A stretch of 64,000 nucleotides of DNA from Polymyxa betae (lineage: Eukaryota; Endomyxa; Phytomyxea; Plasmodiophorida; Plasmodiophoridae): assembly GCA_003693705.1 (NCBI GenBank), contig RBZT01000578.1, positions 186,001 to 250,000 of the forward strand, read 5' to 3'. This document shows positions 46,597 through 57,958 of the stretch, piece by piece. Position numbers and translations under genes: made by a program. Under the pieces are notes generated by a model. It had not been told where the DNA came from, ran no database searches, and worked only from the letters and a program-made list of their open reading frames with translations. How positions within the stretch are numbered: position 1 is the first letter of the stretch; each line of letters starts with the position of its first letter.

Positions 46597-48546
46597 CTAG
46601 TTGGACCTGGCTCTAAGTGCATCTCTCTGTTGGGCGATAACGCGATCTCGGATTCTGATTTGATCTTCCAATGCCTCGACCCAGTGAGCATTGCTTTTAT
46701 CGACTTGCTCTCGTTTATGGACAAGTTTAAGATTCTGGACCTTTAGTTCATGCATAGCCATTTCCATATCCAGGATCTGGGCTACTGTTTGTGAGCAGCT
46801 GACTCCAGCGAGACCCATTTCGGATCTTAATGACTTCTCTCTTTGCAGCAGGTTTTGGTCGATACTGATTAACTTTTGTTTTTGAGCAGAACCTTCAGTT
46901 AGTTCTCGTTCAAGTTTGCCAAGATCCTCAACCACAGGCTGGTCCAATTTTGCTAAAATCTTCGCTTTCCGCAAATCTCGAATCTTGTCAAGATTGCGAA
47001 TTTTGGCAGCATTGAGATCGGCCATGAGCTTCTTTCTTTCTTCGAAAACCGTCTGAAGCTTATTCCTCATTTCTTTCCACGTTACTATATCTCTAGTAGC
47101 CAGCCAATTCTCCATCTCTAGCTGATGCGTCGATTGCGATTTGACTTTCTGCCTTAGCGAGGATACTCGCATCTGGCATTTGAGTGAAGCGATTTCTTTG
47201 CGAAGATTGCTGATTATTTCAGTGTACTTGGCCAGATGATGGGATACTTCCACAATATTGCTTCGAGCATGAGTCCTGATATTTTTTGCCCGATTCGCAT
47301 ATTTTAGAGTGTTGTGAGTTTCCTCAAACGACAAATCGCTCGGGCTGACGTTGGAAATCATAACCTGTAGACTCATGTCAGATATGATTTTAAAGTACTT
47401 TCACAGCTAACCGTTTTAGTATTGCCTCCAAGGGAATCTTTCAACATTCGGGTTAGTTTCGAATCACTAAAGGAAACAAATAAGAACGGTCTCATAAGTG
47501 AGTGCCTTTGTATTACCGAAATGGGACGAAATTTGAATTCGAACCCAGAGCAGTGATGCAGTTGCCTAAGGCGAGTAAAGATCTGTTAATATTGGCTCCT
47601 TCAATCATTCGAATCCCGCGATTTTGTGTAATCGCAGCCCTTTCTGAGCCAGCGAGATCGATTAAAGAAAGCTTGCCTATCCGAACTGACTCGGTTGTAT
47701 CAGGCGTTCTGTCGCGCTGTTCGACGACTATCTGCAGAACAGCATGCGATCGAGATGAAGTTTGGTTTCTGATTTATAAGTTCAGTTTCGTTGTCAAGCA
47801 CAAGATCCGAATACTCACGCGGCTGTTGGTTCTGTCGTTCGATTCGCGTTGCCTTTATGAAGTAGGTCCATAATCTCTTGTGTGTTTTGTGCGACAATTT
47901 CCGTTAGACGTGCCACTTGTATGCCTCTAACCGGATCTTCGCGAAGAGATAAATGTCCAGATGACGGCCGTAACAGATCACGAAGATTCTCATTATAGAC
48001 TTCGAGGTAAGATAGCGAAACTCGAAATAATGACTCCGGGTGAGATGAGATATGGCTGAATAAATCCTCTAAAGCTAAAATCATAATCCCTGGATCAGTA
48101 GGGGTCCCAACCATAGTATGAGTTTTCCCAGCTCCAGTCGACCCATATGCGAATACGCTGGCGTTATAACCATCGGCCACAGAATCAATCAAGAATTTTG
48201 TCGTATTGTTGTAAACATCTCGCTGAGAGCATTTCTCATCGAATGCATGATCGAACATGTACTGCTTCTCCCGGGTGCGATTCTGTCGCAGGAAACCGGA
48301 GATTCCAGAAGTTGAGTCCATAAGGACGACAAGGCGTCCATCCAGAACTTTAATCACGTCTCGTCCGCCGGCCGCTTTCTCCTTTGCTGTCTGCGGTCGT
48401 TTCCGAACGACCACGACGATGTTATCAGATTCCGAAGCGTCGTGATGCTCGGGGACAGTGACTATATCCTTGACGGGATCATCATTGGCAACTTTGTGTT
48501 TTGACGAATGACTCGCTCTGTGCTGTCGAGTGATCGTCATGCGCAT
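46597..48546 (-). CDS. kinesin-8 family motor (KIF18/KIF19/Kip3-like)
   Basis: N-terminal motor domain with VVVRKRPQTAKEKAAG, FAYGSTGAGKTHTMVGT (P-loop), LSYLEVYNENLRDLL, and, past several short exons at 47.4-47.8 kb, VSPSDLSFEETHNTLKYANR, the switch-II-distal helix. The neck NIRTHARSNIVEVSHHLAKY and a long coiled coil follow. The long N-terminal extension before the first strand and the NTLKYANRAKNIR/neck sequence are kinesin-8 features; kinesin-8s walk to plus ends and control microtubule length. The protein ends after the coiled coil, without a long basic tail. The start is one of two close ATGs (48546, 48540). Part of the motor between 47.38 and 47.8 kb was not fully assembled. Confidence 0.85.
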
Positions 48547-49724
48547 CAGGAAGTTGGAAAGGCTTGGCACATATCCCCCAGAGGGTTTAGAGCAGGGGAT
48601 TAATATGAGGTTCGATTCAAGGTACTTAGTTGGAGACTACAAATCCCCATATAGACGAGACGGATTCATGACCCTCATGTAACAATAGAAACTGTCCTCA
48701 CAGAATGACGGCATATGTAAACTCAAAGACACTCATGTTTCAAGCATAAGAAGGGAACCGATGAGATCCTACAAGTCCTTTTAGTATCTGTTTCAGACAT
48801 TTTACCAGTGAAAAATGAGGTATGAATGAGGGCTGGAGAAGATGTAGAACGGGGCGTCGTTGGTTCTCCAGGATTGGGCTCCATGTCATGCAGACGAATG
48901 TGGATTTGATCCCTATGGATACAGCTTCCGACCGCGCCCAATTTGTACGCAATGATGGCCAGGTCACACGCCTTAAAAACCGACTTTATGTCCCAAAACT
49001 TTGCAATAAATCAAGATGATAAGGAAACGAGTGTCTACTGCAGAGGGCGTCATTTATTGTTCGGTTGTAAATAAGGCATCTTATGAGTATCAGAGGACAG
49101 CCAAAGTACGTCTCCGGTAGCAAGCATTGCTTTATCATTGACAGTCCGGTTCGTGGAGCAAATCAAAGTGTAATGGGTCGCTTGTCGTCGAATCCGCCCA
49201 AGGCACAGGAATTCCACCAGCATTATTAGCAGCAGTATAATCGTTCATGCTTAAGGACGAATAGTGCAACAGCATCGATTCTGTCCCACATGACTGGCGC
49301 TTCTCGTGATACTTATTGCTGCTGAGTATAGAATGCTCAATATATTTTGGAGTAGCAGCAACCACAGTTACCAAATTGCAACTACAAAAGGTTAATCGAT
49401 AATTGACAGGCCAGACTCGAACCTCACCAGTCCACAGATGGATTCAAAGCAAGTCGAAAACGTCGCCAGATCAGGGATTGCATCGTTTGGTTCGTATCTC
49501 TTCTGAAAGCGCTCCGACTGCTAAGCGGCCGATTCGGTCAACAGTACAGGCGCAATGCTGCATACCATTTAAGCCAACACAAATAGAGATGGGCAATCGG
49601 AGGCTAATGCGAATCAGAAAAGTGGTGGAATGTGAACCACAACATGATTAAACACCTGGCCCATATACAGGGGTCCAGAAACGACACATGAAAACATAGC
49701 CCCAACTTCCATTTACAATTCACA
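48547..49724. other. 1.2-kb interval with small minus-strand ORFs, unresolved
   Basis: No convincing gene. Minus-strand pieces near 49135-49374 and an overlapping 57-codon ATG frame (about 49060-49230, with RTVNDKAMLATGDVLWLS) look partly protein-like. Another lies at 48719-49020. They may belong to one short spliced gene, or be 5'/3' untranslated sequence of neighbours. Confidence 0.25.
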
Positions 49725-50093
49725 ATGCCGGTCTGCGACTCGGTCCTCCTTGGTGTTTCGTCAAAGACCCTGGTCGAGGAGGAGAGCATAGACGCTGAGC
49801 GCGATTCTGTTCGCGATATGATGGTAGCCATCGATGGATGCTGCCAGGCTGAAGGCGGATCTCTTCCCGATGTGGCTCTGGCCGTTGGCGATGGTCGACG
49901 AGCTGGCAGCGACGGCCAATCTGCAAGCGATTCTGTAATAGTGCTTCAGACTGTGATACGCTCCTATTCTAAAGCACACCAGGTTCAGGAGGCTTTGGAA
50001 GCTCAGGCCATAAAGCAGCAGAGCCAGCGTTTCCCTGAGTACTTCAACCCGCAAGCAATCAAGTCATTGGTCCAAATCAAATGGTGCTCTTAA
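49725..50093 (+). CDS. small unrecognised protein
   Basis: An ATG at 49725 opens 122 codons with a stop before 50094. The N-terminal half is acidic (VEEESIDAERDSVRDMMVAI), and the last third is helical and Gln-rich (AHQVQEALEAQAIKQQSQRF). An intron from about 49893 to 49947 is possible, which would replace the Ser/Gly-rich middle; both readings are open. It is tail-to-tail with MSP1. No family is recognised. Confidence 0.4.
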   Translation: MPVCDSVLLGVSSKTLVEEESIDAERDSVRDMMVAIDGCCQAEGGSLPDVALAVGDGRRAGSDGQSASDSVIVLQTVIRSYSKAHQVQEALEAQAIKQQSQRFPEYFNPQAIKSLVQIKWCS

Positions 50094-50171
50094 AGCCCAG
50101 AGTGTACAAGCATAACGACCTACAAATAGACTGCACTGTCCGAAACCATAGCAATAAAGATATCTGTATCG

Positions 50172-50407
50172 TCTTTGTCCAGCAGCCATCCGCTTGAACT
50201 AATAATCGGAAACAGCGGAGCCCGACGCTTCAACGTCATCGAGAGCAACAACAAAGTCCTCCAGAGTCGAAGCTCTAGTGTCTGAATCATCTTTGACCAG
50301 CAGCCATCCGCTTGAGCTGATAATCGGAAGCAGTAGAGCCCGACGCTTTAACGTGATCGAGAGCAACAACAAAATCCTCCAGAGTCAAAGTTCTAGGCTG
50401 TTCTGAC
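50172..50407. repeat. imperfect 118-bp tandem duplication at the 3' end of MSP1
   Basis: Two head-to-tail copies with a 118-base period: 50290-50407 lies in the last coding exon of the minus-strand MSP1 gene, and 50172-50289 lies just downstream. Shared landmarks are CAGCAGCCATCCGCTTGA, AGCCCGACGCTT and AACGT(C/G)ATCGAGAGCAACAAC. About a dozen substitutions separate them. Read on the minus strand the outer copy still encodes STLEDFVVALDDVEASGSA but has a TAG where the inner copy has CAG, and it lies beyond the inner copy's TGA. Confidence 0.75.
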
Positions 50408-51796
50408 TCAGATTGCAGTTCATGGATGTCAGCTGCCGACATTTCTTCTCTTTGGCCCCGCAGAATCTCACGAATCGGGATCAATGCTATGAGGCGACTC
50501 AGTCATGTTGTGTTCGGTTGCTATCGTCGTATCATGTACCTGCAAAACGACACCACTCTTTGAGATCGCTGCCAGAATATGCAGGCGTCAGTTCTGCTAA
50601 TGTCTCAATTTGAACTATTTCTTCTAACTGCTCGTCCGTTAACAGGACGCGAAGGATGGCTTCGCGTTCGCGCTGGTCCGGCATCGGAAACTCGAATGTT
50701 CGAGGCATTCTTCTCAGAATAGCCTGCACTTGCTCTTTACAGATGAATCCGTTTGACATTACCAAATACCCACCTCATCAAGATCGAATGGACGATTTGT
50801 AGCGCAGAGGACAAGAACATGCTTCGAAAAAGCAGAATCTGAAAGGAGACCATCCCATAAAGACATAAATTCTGCCTTCAAAGCGTTCGTTTCAGAATGC
50901 TCGTTAAAAGCCGAGCGCTGGCCAAGGAAGCACTCGGCTTCGTCAATAAAAATAATAGAAGGGGCTAACTTTTCAGCAAGCGAGAAAACTGCCCGAACCT
51001 AAAGATTACATATTGAATGGCTTTTGAGATGCTAAGAAAGCGATCTCTTACAAGTTTCTGGCTCTCCCCGTACCATTTGTTTTTGACAGTCGACCAGCGC
51101 AAGTTGATAAAAGTAGCACCAGAATCTCTAGCAATTGCTTTCGCAGTCATCGTCTTTCCTGCAAAATAGGTTTGAGCTGTGGAAATTGAACACAAACTTA
51201 AAAGCGAACCTGTCCCAGGTGGGCCATAAAACAGAATGCCACGAGGCGGGGCAACCAGAGAGCGCCGTTGATAAGTGCCATCAGGTGCCATCCTGGCAAA
51301 CAGCTCTGGTCGCGAGAGCCTTTGACAGCGTTCAGGTACCAGATAATGGTGACAAATAGCATTCACGTACGGTATCAAAATGGTTTCAATCAGCTGCGAT
51401 TTGATTAGATCAAGGCCACCGATGCTTTTGAAATCAACATTGATATCGCAAGGCATTGTGACCTCGCCAATAAGAACTTTCTCGTAAGCATCAAGATCTA
51501 GCTCGCTGTGTTTCTTCCCCAGACGAGATACCATAGCTTTAGCAGCATCTTCTGTCTACGACATTTTCTGAGCTGTGTAGAGGAATGTGAAAATAAAAAG
51601 ATACTTTTTTGGAGTTCTTCGAAGGGTCGATAGACGAAATTGTCTTCTTAGTTATAAAGTACATCAAAGCACAAGCGAAGGCCGTCGTCATCAGATCAAA
51701 AACGAAAGTTTTGAAATCCTTTGAATGCACATGTCGGACGTAGCGATCAGAGGCATCGTCGCCAGATGTTGCATCTGCTGCCCGGATGCCCCCCAT
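50287..51796 (-). CDS. MSP1: MSP1/ATAD1 AAA-ATPase, mitochondrial outer-membrane extractase
   Basis: MSP1/ATAD1 is a membrane-anchored hexameric AAA protein that pulls mislocalised tail-anchored proteins out of the mitochondrial outer membrane. An N-terminal TM segment (LMTTAFACALMYFITKK) is followed by the linker DFKSIGGLDLIKSQL and LIPLSRPELFARM, Walker A GPPGTGKTMTAKAIARDSGA, Walker B SIIFIDEAECFLGQRSA, sensor 1 VLCATNRPFDLD, the Arg-finger region RRMPRTFEFPMPDQRERE and the C-terminal helix ALDHVKASGSTASDYQ. An intron cuts the Walker A codon for the second Gly (G|GA). The join at IP|LSRPELF uses a 51-nt intron with an AAG acceptor. The end is duplicated downstream (see repeat). Confidence 0.88.
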
Positions 51797-52289
51797 CCTC
51801 GACGATCAAATTACTCCCTCTGCTGTACAAACTTCAATAAGACAGATCTAAAAGAACAGTTTCATACGCAGTCCGCCTAAAGCACTACTAAACCCTACAT
51901 TATTGGTTCAAGTGAACCTCAATATCATAAGTGCTGACGTCTTAAAAAATCCACCACAAGCAAAATTTATACCAATGCTGATCAAACTGCAAATACGAAG
52001 TTAAGCCCATACAAAGTAGCTGTATGGGCAGCACAACGAAAGGACAAACCAGTAAGCACGTATCAATGGTTAGCTATTGCATCTAGAAATCAGCTTCTGT
52101 ACGTGTTGCTAGCTGTTCTGGCAAAAGCTATACAGGGTTAATAGCGCTTGATCCATGTGTATAACTGAGTTAGCTGTAAAACAGCTGGCGATTTATCGTT
52201 CAAATTAAACAGTCATGAATTGATCAAAGATAGACCCTTTCCGAGAGCTCAAATCGACGAACAAACTTGCAATACAAAAATGTATATAT
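51797..52289. promoter_or_regulatory. upstream region of MSP1 with a telo-box
   Basis: No gene is seen in these 493 bases. An AAACCCTA motif lies at about 51890-51897, roughly 95 bases upstream of the MSP1 ATG, and is the second telo-box-like site in the window. The right part holds the 3' region of UBE2J2. Confidence 0.35.
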
Positions 52290-53280
52290 TTAATACATAT
52301 AGGAGATTCCGAATCCGAGAAGAACAATTAATAGAGCAATGATAAAACGATCAGCGATGTCAGTCCACGCTCTGGTGGTTCCTAGAATCTGGTCGCCCTG
52401 GCTTGAATTGCTCTCGGACGAGCTTTCATTTAAAGCGGAAGCAGCTAAACGCTCTTCATACACCTTATAATTCTTAGAAAACTTTAGGACGGAAGCAACG
52501 AAATTACCGTTTTGTAACTGGGAAACAGCTTCACAAAAAGCGGGTTCTTTAGGTTAAATTCAAGCGATGCTGCAGCTAATTGCCTTTTTGTAGCCTATAA
52601 TCGATAAGAGTTGATGGTTTGCGAGGCTGACAACGATTACATCGGATGTGACGATGCTACCAAATGTTGGAGCTGTATCGGTCATAAATGAGAGTAGACC
52701 TGATAAAATGGACGAAACACTCCATAAGCAGCTCCATTCTGATTCAAATTGATAACACAGCTGTATAACTTCAAGCAAGAGTACCTTCTGGATGGAAATC
52801 ACTCATAGATAGACAAAGACGTTGATTCACTTGAAATCTGCCATTAGGCGTGATCATACAGATGCTAAAATAAATTGAATGAGCAGATGATCTGGGTCTC
52901 CACAAAAGCACACACCTTGGAGGCTTATATGGATCTATATCACTATTTAGTGCATGATACACGCCGAATGTGACCCAACAGACATTCGGGGGGAAACTTG
53001 ATTTTGCCATGAAAGACGCCGTTCTCATAAGGCGTATCTGCAGGACCATTGATGCAGTAATGCCATTCTAGTATATTCGACTCCAAAGGAACAGCCTCCA
53101 GATTTGGCACCGGCTCCTAGAAAAAGTTTTACTGATGAACGCAAGAACATTGTAAGAGTGTATGACCGCTTGAAATTTCTTGTACTCTTTACGTAAACGC
53201 CTCTACAAGCAGCATCAGCCTAATTATAGCTAGGCGGTCGGTTATGGACTCACCAAACATGCGTCCGATGGCGGCGCCAT
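52290..53280 (-). CDS. UBE2J2: tail-anchored ubiquitin-conjugating enzyme E2 J2 / UBC6
   Basis: UBC6/UBE2J2 is the ER-membrane E2 of ER-associated degradation. The start at 53280 encodes MAPPSDACL and joins [52 protein letters not shown] and [16 protein letters not shown]. The catalytic Cys lies in [15 protein letters not shown], in the UBC6-type context without the HPN motif (here TPNG). [20 protein letters not shown] follows, then a linker and a C-terminal TM anchor ([18 protein letters not shown]) with the stop at 52290. Seven or so exons with introns of about 50-70 nt; skipping any of them breaks a family motif. Confidence 0.9.
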
Positions 53281-53592
53281 GGTGAGATTACGATGAACTC
53301 CACTAAGAGCTAATGGAAAGCAACCAGTTGCGATCTGGATCAGTCAAAGTGAATGAGGCCGACAGAGAGAGATCGTCCGCAAAGTGCCACCGAAAAATAC
53401 GTGGTGGACCAGAAAAAGCGATAAAATTCTCTTGGGCACAATTTTAAACCAGAAATTTTCAAGGAGTCTCTTGATTTGGTTTTATTGATCACAAAAATGT
53501 TTTGATCCAATAATTTAATGGCCAAGGTCACATATACTGAAATGTATCCGACAAAATGTGCACCAATCGAAACTCATACTGACAATTAAGGA
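53281..53592. other. short intergenic region
   Basis: About 310 bases between UBE2J2 and the Ser-rich gene. A 63-codon minus frame (53340-53531) crosses it but looks like a 3' UTR; no other feature is seen. Confidence 0.3.
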
Positions 53593-54423
53593 TTACATAA
53601 TCCAATTGTCATTTTCAACAAAACTGCTGCGACCATAATTGCCAATAATTGGTAACGGTTTGGGCAAATTGCCTATGTTGGCTACAATGTCCCTGGTCAT
53701 TAGATATGACTCTGTTAGACAGACGCTAATATCCTGAGGTAATTCTAGGATTAATTCCAGTGGCATTGGACGAAGCGATTGCAGCGCCATCTCCTTTCCT
53801 GAAGTGGAAGAGGCAAAACTGCCAAAATTGCCACTAGGTGGTTTCTTGTAAGACGAGGCGCCGGAACCAGACTTTGTACGTCTTTCGTCAACAACCAGTT
53901 CGATTTGCTCAAACTCTGGATCGTCACTTGACACATGCGACACAGCATCAAAAGCAACCGATCGGGTTTTAGAATTGCAAATTGGTGATTGAATGGGTTT
54001 GTCCTCGTTGCATTCAATAATTGTCTTCAAGTTGCGACCAGAATTATCTCCTGCCGCTTTGCCTTCGGTGACGGCGGCAGGTAGATATTCGTCGTCATCT
54101 TGGCTTGCGAGAGGAATCGAATCGTGCAGTGCAACGCTCGAAGCGTCGATAGATAGGGAACGCCTGAGATTACGTGATTTTGGATCGGATACTAAATCTG
54201 GATCTCGATGAGTAAAGTCAATCGTTTGAGATCGCGAAGAGCCAAATTCACTGCTTGTCTCGTCGCGGGATCCAGGGCTCTCGCTTGGATAAACCCGATA
54301 AATATGCGATTGCGATCGTCTTAGTTCAACAGGAACATTGTTTGGCCTTCTATCTATCGTCGGGATGTTCCCAAAGTCCTGAGAGCCGAATCCCGGACTC
54401 GCATGCGACGCGTTTCTATGCAT
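53593..54423 (-). CDS. Ser-rich disordered protein, unrecognised
   Basis: An unspliced frame of 276 codons. The first 200 residues are low complexity, rich in Ser, Asp and Arg, with many possible SP/RS phosphosites (SLSIDASS, SSEFGSSRSQT). The C-terminal 60 residues look folded (LRPMPLELILELPQDISVC ... LVANIGNLPKPLP type). 54423 encodes Met-His-Arg; exons upstream are possible. Regulatory or scaffold proteins often look like this, but nothing is diagnostic. Confidence 0.45.
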   Translation of the reverse strand: MHRNASHASPGFGSQDFGNIPTIDRRPNNVPVELRRSQSHIYRVYPSESPGSRDETSSEFGSSRSQTIDFTHRDPDLVSDPKSRNLRRSLSIDASSVALHDSIPLASQDDDEYLPAAVTEGKAAGDNSGRNLKTIIECNEDKPIQSPICNSKTRSVAFDAVSHVSSDDPEFEQIELVVDERRTKSGSGASSYKKPPSGNFGSFASSTSGKEMALQSLRPMPLELILELPQDISVCLTESYLMTRDIVANIGNLPKPLPIIGNYGRSSFVENDNWIM

Positions 54424-54669
54424 TGGACTTTTCTGTGGACTAAAGGAAACTTGCCGATTATGCTCTAAGGATAAGTTAGATTCACCATGTTGAAAAAAAA
54501 ACAGGCTTGCCTTTGAGATCCCGATAGAATGAATCCCTATTTAAGGACAGGTCTCTAGAAAGTTGCAAAAAAGAGCATTTGAGTGCCAGTTTTTTGTTAT
54601 CAATCAGCGCTAGAATGCCCTTTTTGGCTCTAAACATTTATCAGTAAGAAAAGTGACTTTACAAGCGAC

Positions 54670-55258
54670 CTACTGGAGCTTCGCTTTCAGTGGTATATCA
54701 GCTAGCGATTGCTGGTATAAAACAGGGATATCCCCAGAATTTGGAACAGCTCCATTGTCTTTAAGAACTACTGGGTTCTTCTTCCAAATTATCTCTACAT
54801 TTTCGATGTTTTTCAGATTGGCAAATGCTCCCGTCTCAATTATACAAGGGCGATTGATACTGACAATGGTGAATGACTTTCTTGCAAATACAAATCTACT
54901 TACACAAGTTGCTTCAAATTGTCAAGGCCATAGAAAAAATCTTTGTAAAGTGTTCGTTTCTTATTGTCAGATGCTTGGAAAATTCCCATTTTTTTCTCCT
55001 TGTATGATACTTCTGGGTGAAGAACTAACGTCTGATAGTCATTGCAGCCTGAAAACCATTCAAAAGGCTTGTCCTGAAACCATGCACATTCCCTAATGTT
55101 GCGACGTCATTCATGGCTTCTAACAAATGTGCTTCATCTTACATCTCATTATCCCTGCAAAGGCACCAACCGGTTTTGCAAGCGAGGCATTGGTCATCCT
55201 GAGCAGAGGCCAAAGAGGCAAAAACGAAACAGAGTGAAATAGCAAGAAGGAGCCTCAT
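54670..55258 (-). CDS. secreted Cys-rich protein with LRRNT-like cap
   Basis: The start at 55258 gives a strong signal peptide (MRLLLAISLCFVFASLASAQ). A Cys cluster follows, C-x2-C-x4-C-x-C-x6-C (CLACKTGWCLCRDNEMEC), which looks like the N-terminal cap of extracellular leucine-rich repeats. Exon 1 ends after DNE-A; a roughly 54-nt intron and a canonical GTAAGT intron lead to NDYQTLVLHPEV, FYGLDNLKQL, CIIETGAFANLKNIENVEI (LRR-like) and a stop at 54670. About 165 residues in all. Without the splicing the frames break after 63 and 147 codons. It may be a secreted or host-facing protein; function unknown. Confidence 0.55.
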
Positions 55259-55534
55259 GCTTTCTTGCGAAACTGAGAATAAAGTGAGCCTTACGCGACC
55301 CCACTCATGAAGCTTTCGCCCCGTAGGCATAAGTCATGACTTACTGGCAGCGGTAAGTCGGTAACCCTTAGGGCTTAGCGGCTTAAGCTGTTAAGCAGCA
55401 TAACTTTCGGAAACTTTTTGTGGAAAAAAAAACACGGAGAAAAAATCTTGTTGCGTGACTGTTCGGAAAGTTAGTAGTCCTCTCTATCCTGACGCGTTGG
55501 TCTGTGGTAATTTGGTCATTGCTAAATCTGCAAT

Positions 55535-57018
55535 ATGGTAGAAAGCAATGGTCAGACATTGCCTCTTTGTCAAGATGGTGGTCAAGTTTCAGTGACAGCT
55601 GAGGAATCTGTAATTGTTGAACTCAAACCACTGTCTAAAAAGGAACGAAAAATGCAGAAACGCGAAGAATGGAAACAAGAACGAAAACAAGCACAGAAGC
55701 AGAAAAAAACAGTTCAATCTTTCAGTTGGTCTGGGTCTGAAAATGCTATCGTTTTGGAACTCTGTGGAGTCGCTCGAGTTGCTCCTTATCCGGCAGAATT
55801 CACATCAAATTGTAAACATCGCTGGATTGGCCGCCGTGTTATTGAAGTTCTTGCTGATGAATTCAACGCTTATTCTCTGCAATACTTTGAACAGGGCGTC
55901 GAGCTCGGCAAGTTACTTATCAACGGCGAGCGCTTCTCAGCCGATTACTGTTTCAAGTCCCATGATTCTCTCGTTCATCATGCGCATCGTCATGAGCCAC
56001 CAGTTCGTGTCTTGAATCCTGAGCATATCGTTCACAGATGTGAAGACAGGCTGGTCATCAATAAGCCATCTTCAATTCCAGTACATCCCTGTGGCCGTTA
56101 CCAGTATAACTCTATTGTCCATATCTTAGCAAGGAAATACGGTGTTGATTTTGCTCATCCCGTACACCGTCTCGACAGGTCGCTTTTTACTAAACAAATG
56201 ACCCCTGAATTAACTGTGAACCAGGTTAACTTCGGGTGTTTTAGTCCTGGCATTAAACCCTGAAACAGCAAGGGTTATCACGAATTCGATCGAATCAAGG
56301 GAAATGGCTAAATTCTATCTGGCCAGGGTAAGCTGTCTAAAACCGTTGACATTTTTTTAACCATCAGTAGGTCTTGGGAGAGTTCCCCAAGTCTAGTGCC
56401 ACTAATGAATCCTTTTCTGTCGACGTTCCCTCTTCGATCGCAGAAATAGGGGAAGAGTTTGAGATATCGCAATGGATCGTATCTAATGAGCCTATCGCTT
56501 GCCTTTCCAAGAAATTCTCGATTTTTGGTGTATCATCAGAGAACGGGAAACCATGCAGTACAGCATTTCGACGAGTTAACTATAATGGCCGAACAAGCGT
56601 TGTGTTGTGTTATCCTATCACCGGTAGGACTCATCAGATTCGGGTCCATCTCCAACATCTCCAATTTCCCATCGCTAACGATCCTTGCTATGGTGGCAAG
56701 CTTTTCATTGGAAATACCTCACTAGAAAGCAGTAGCGCTGATGAAGAGCAAAAACGGTTAATTGAAGATTTCAATAACTATGTAGACAAGACGAAAATGC
56801 CATTATGTCCTGAGTGCAATCAATCCAATCAGCACTATGTCCCAGCAAATCCGGAAACACAAGGTGGGCTTTTCTGCTCTGAAATCTGGCTGCATGCTCT
56901 GTCATACTCCTGCGACCAATGGTCCTTTTCAGTTCCGGTCCCTATCTGGGCCTATCCTGCCTTCGATGACCACAGCTACCTTCAAGACGTCGCATATTCA
57001 ACGCTTAGCGCCCTGTAA
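55535..57018 (+). CDS. RluA-type pseudouridine synthase (RIB2/PUS8-9, RPUSD-like)
   Basis: A pseudouridine synthase of the RluA family. The N-terminus has a Lys/Glu-rich basic helix (KKERKMQKREEWKQERKQAQ). An S4-like strand region precedes VINKPSSIPVHPCGRYQYNS and the catalytic HPVHRLDR motif, whose Asp is the nucleophile. Introns at 56179-56226 and 56331-56371 (approximate) restore DRLTSGVLVLALNPETARV and join FYLARV to LGEFP. GRTHQIRVHLQHLQFPIAND and the later ..CSEIWLHALSYSC are the remaining family motifs. In yeast the closest types (Rib2/Pus8, Pus9) modify U32 of tRNAs. The first intron cuts the codon right after the catalytic motif. Confidence 0.85.
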
Positions 57019-57317
57019 TCATAGTCCCTATAAACGAGTGTGAGTTCGTCATGCATAAGCGATTGATTTGGAGAGTTTCTTTTTGAAAACCGAATCGCTC
57101 TGTCTGTCTGTAACACAAAAGGAGCGCAACCCGTACCTAGGAGTTCTGAGGGCAGCCTGCTCGTCACAGGAAAGCCTCGAGCCTGTTAGATGCGCAGTGC
57201 TAGTTATTGTCGTTAGTTGTATCTGCTTCAAAGTCCGCTCTCTGTCTCTTCGACAACATTCCCCATCCATCAATCAGCATTGCCAGGATCGGATCTCAAT
57301 AGGCGGCGAAGCGAACC

Positions 57318-57830
<513 letters not shown>

Positions 57831-57958
57831 ATTTAAACACATGATCCGAAATGTCCCTGTCAAAACAATAAATGTCATTGCTAAAATCATATTTTGCCTG
57901 AGCGGGATTCGAACTCGACAATCCGTTCAGACAGCTCGAAACTTTATTGAAGGCAGTA

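Noticed and set aside
54653-55096. 147-codon plus ORF
   Set aside because: Antisense to the spliced secreted Cys-rich gene, whose exons give a signal peptide and consistent splice sites.
57892-57950. T-arm-like GCGGGATTCGAACTCG, suggesting a minus-strand tRNA
   Set aside because: The T-stem has two mismatches, no matching acceptor, D arm or anticodon arm is found within 100 bases, and the region is the 3' part of a spliced gene.
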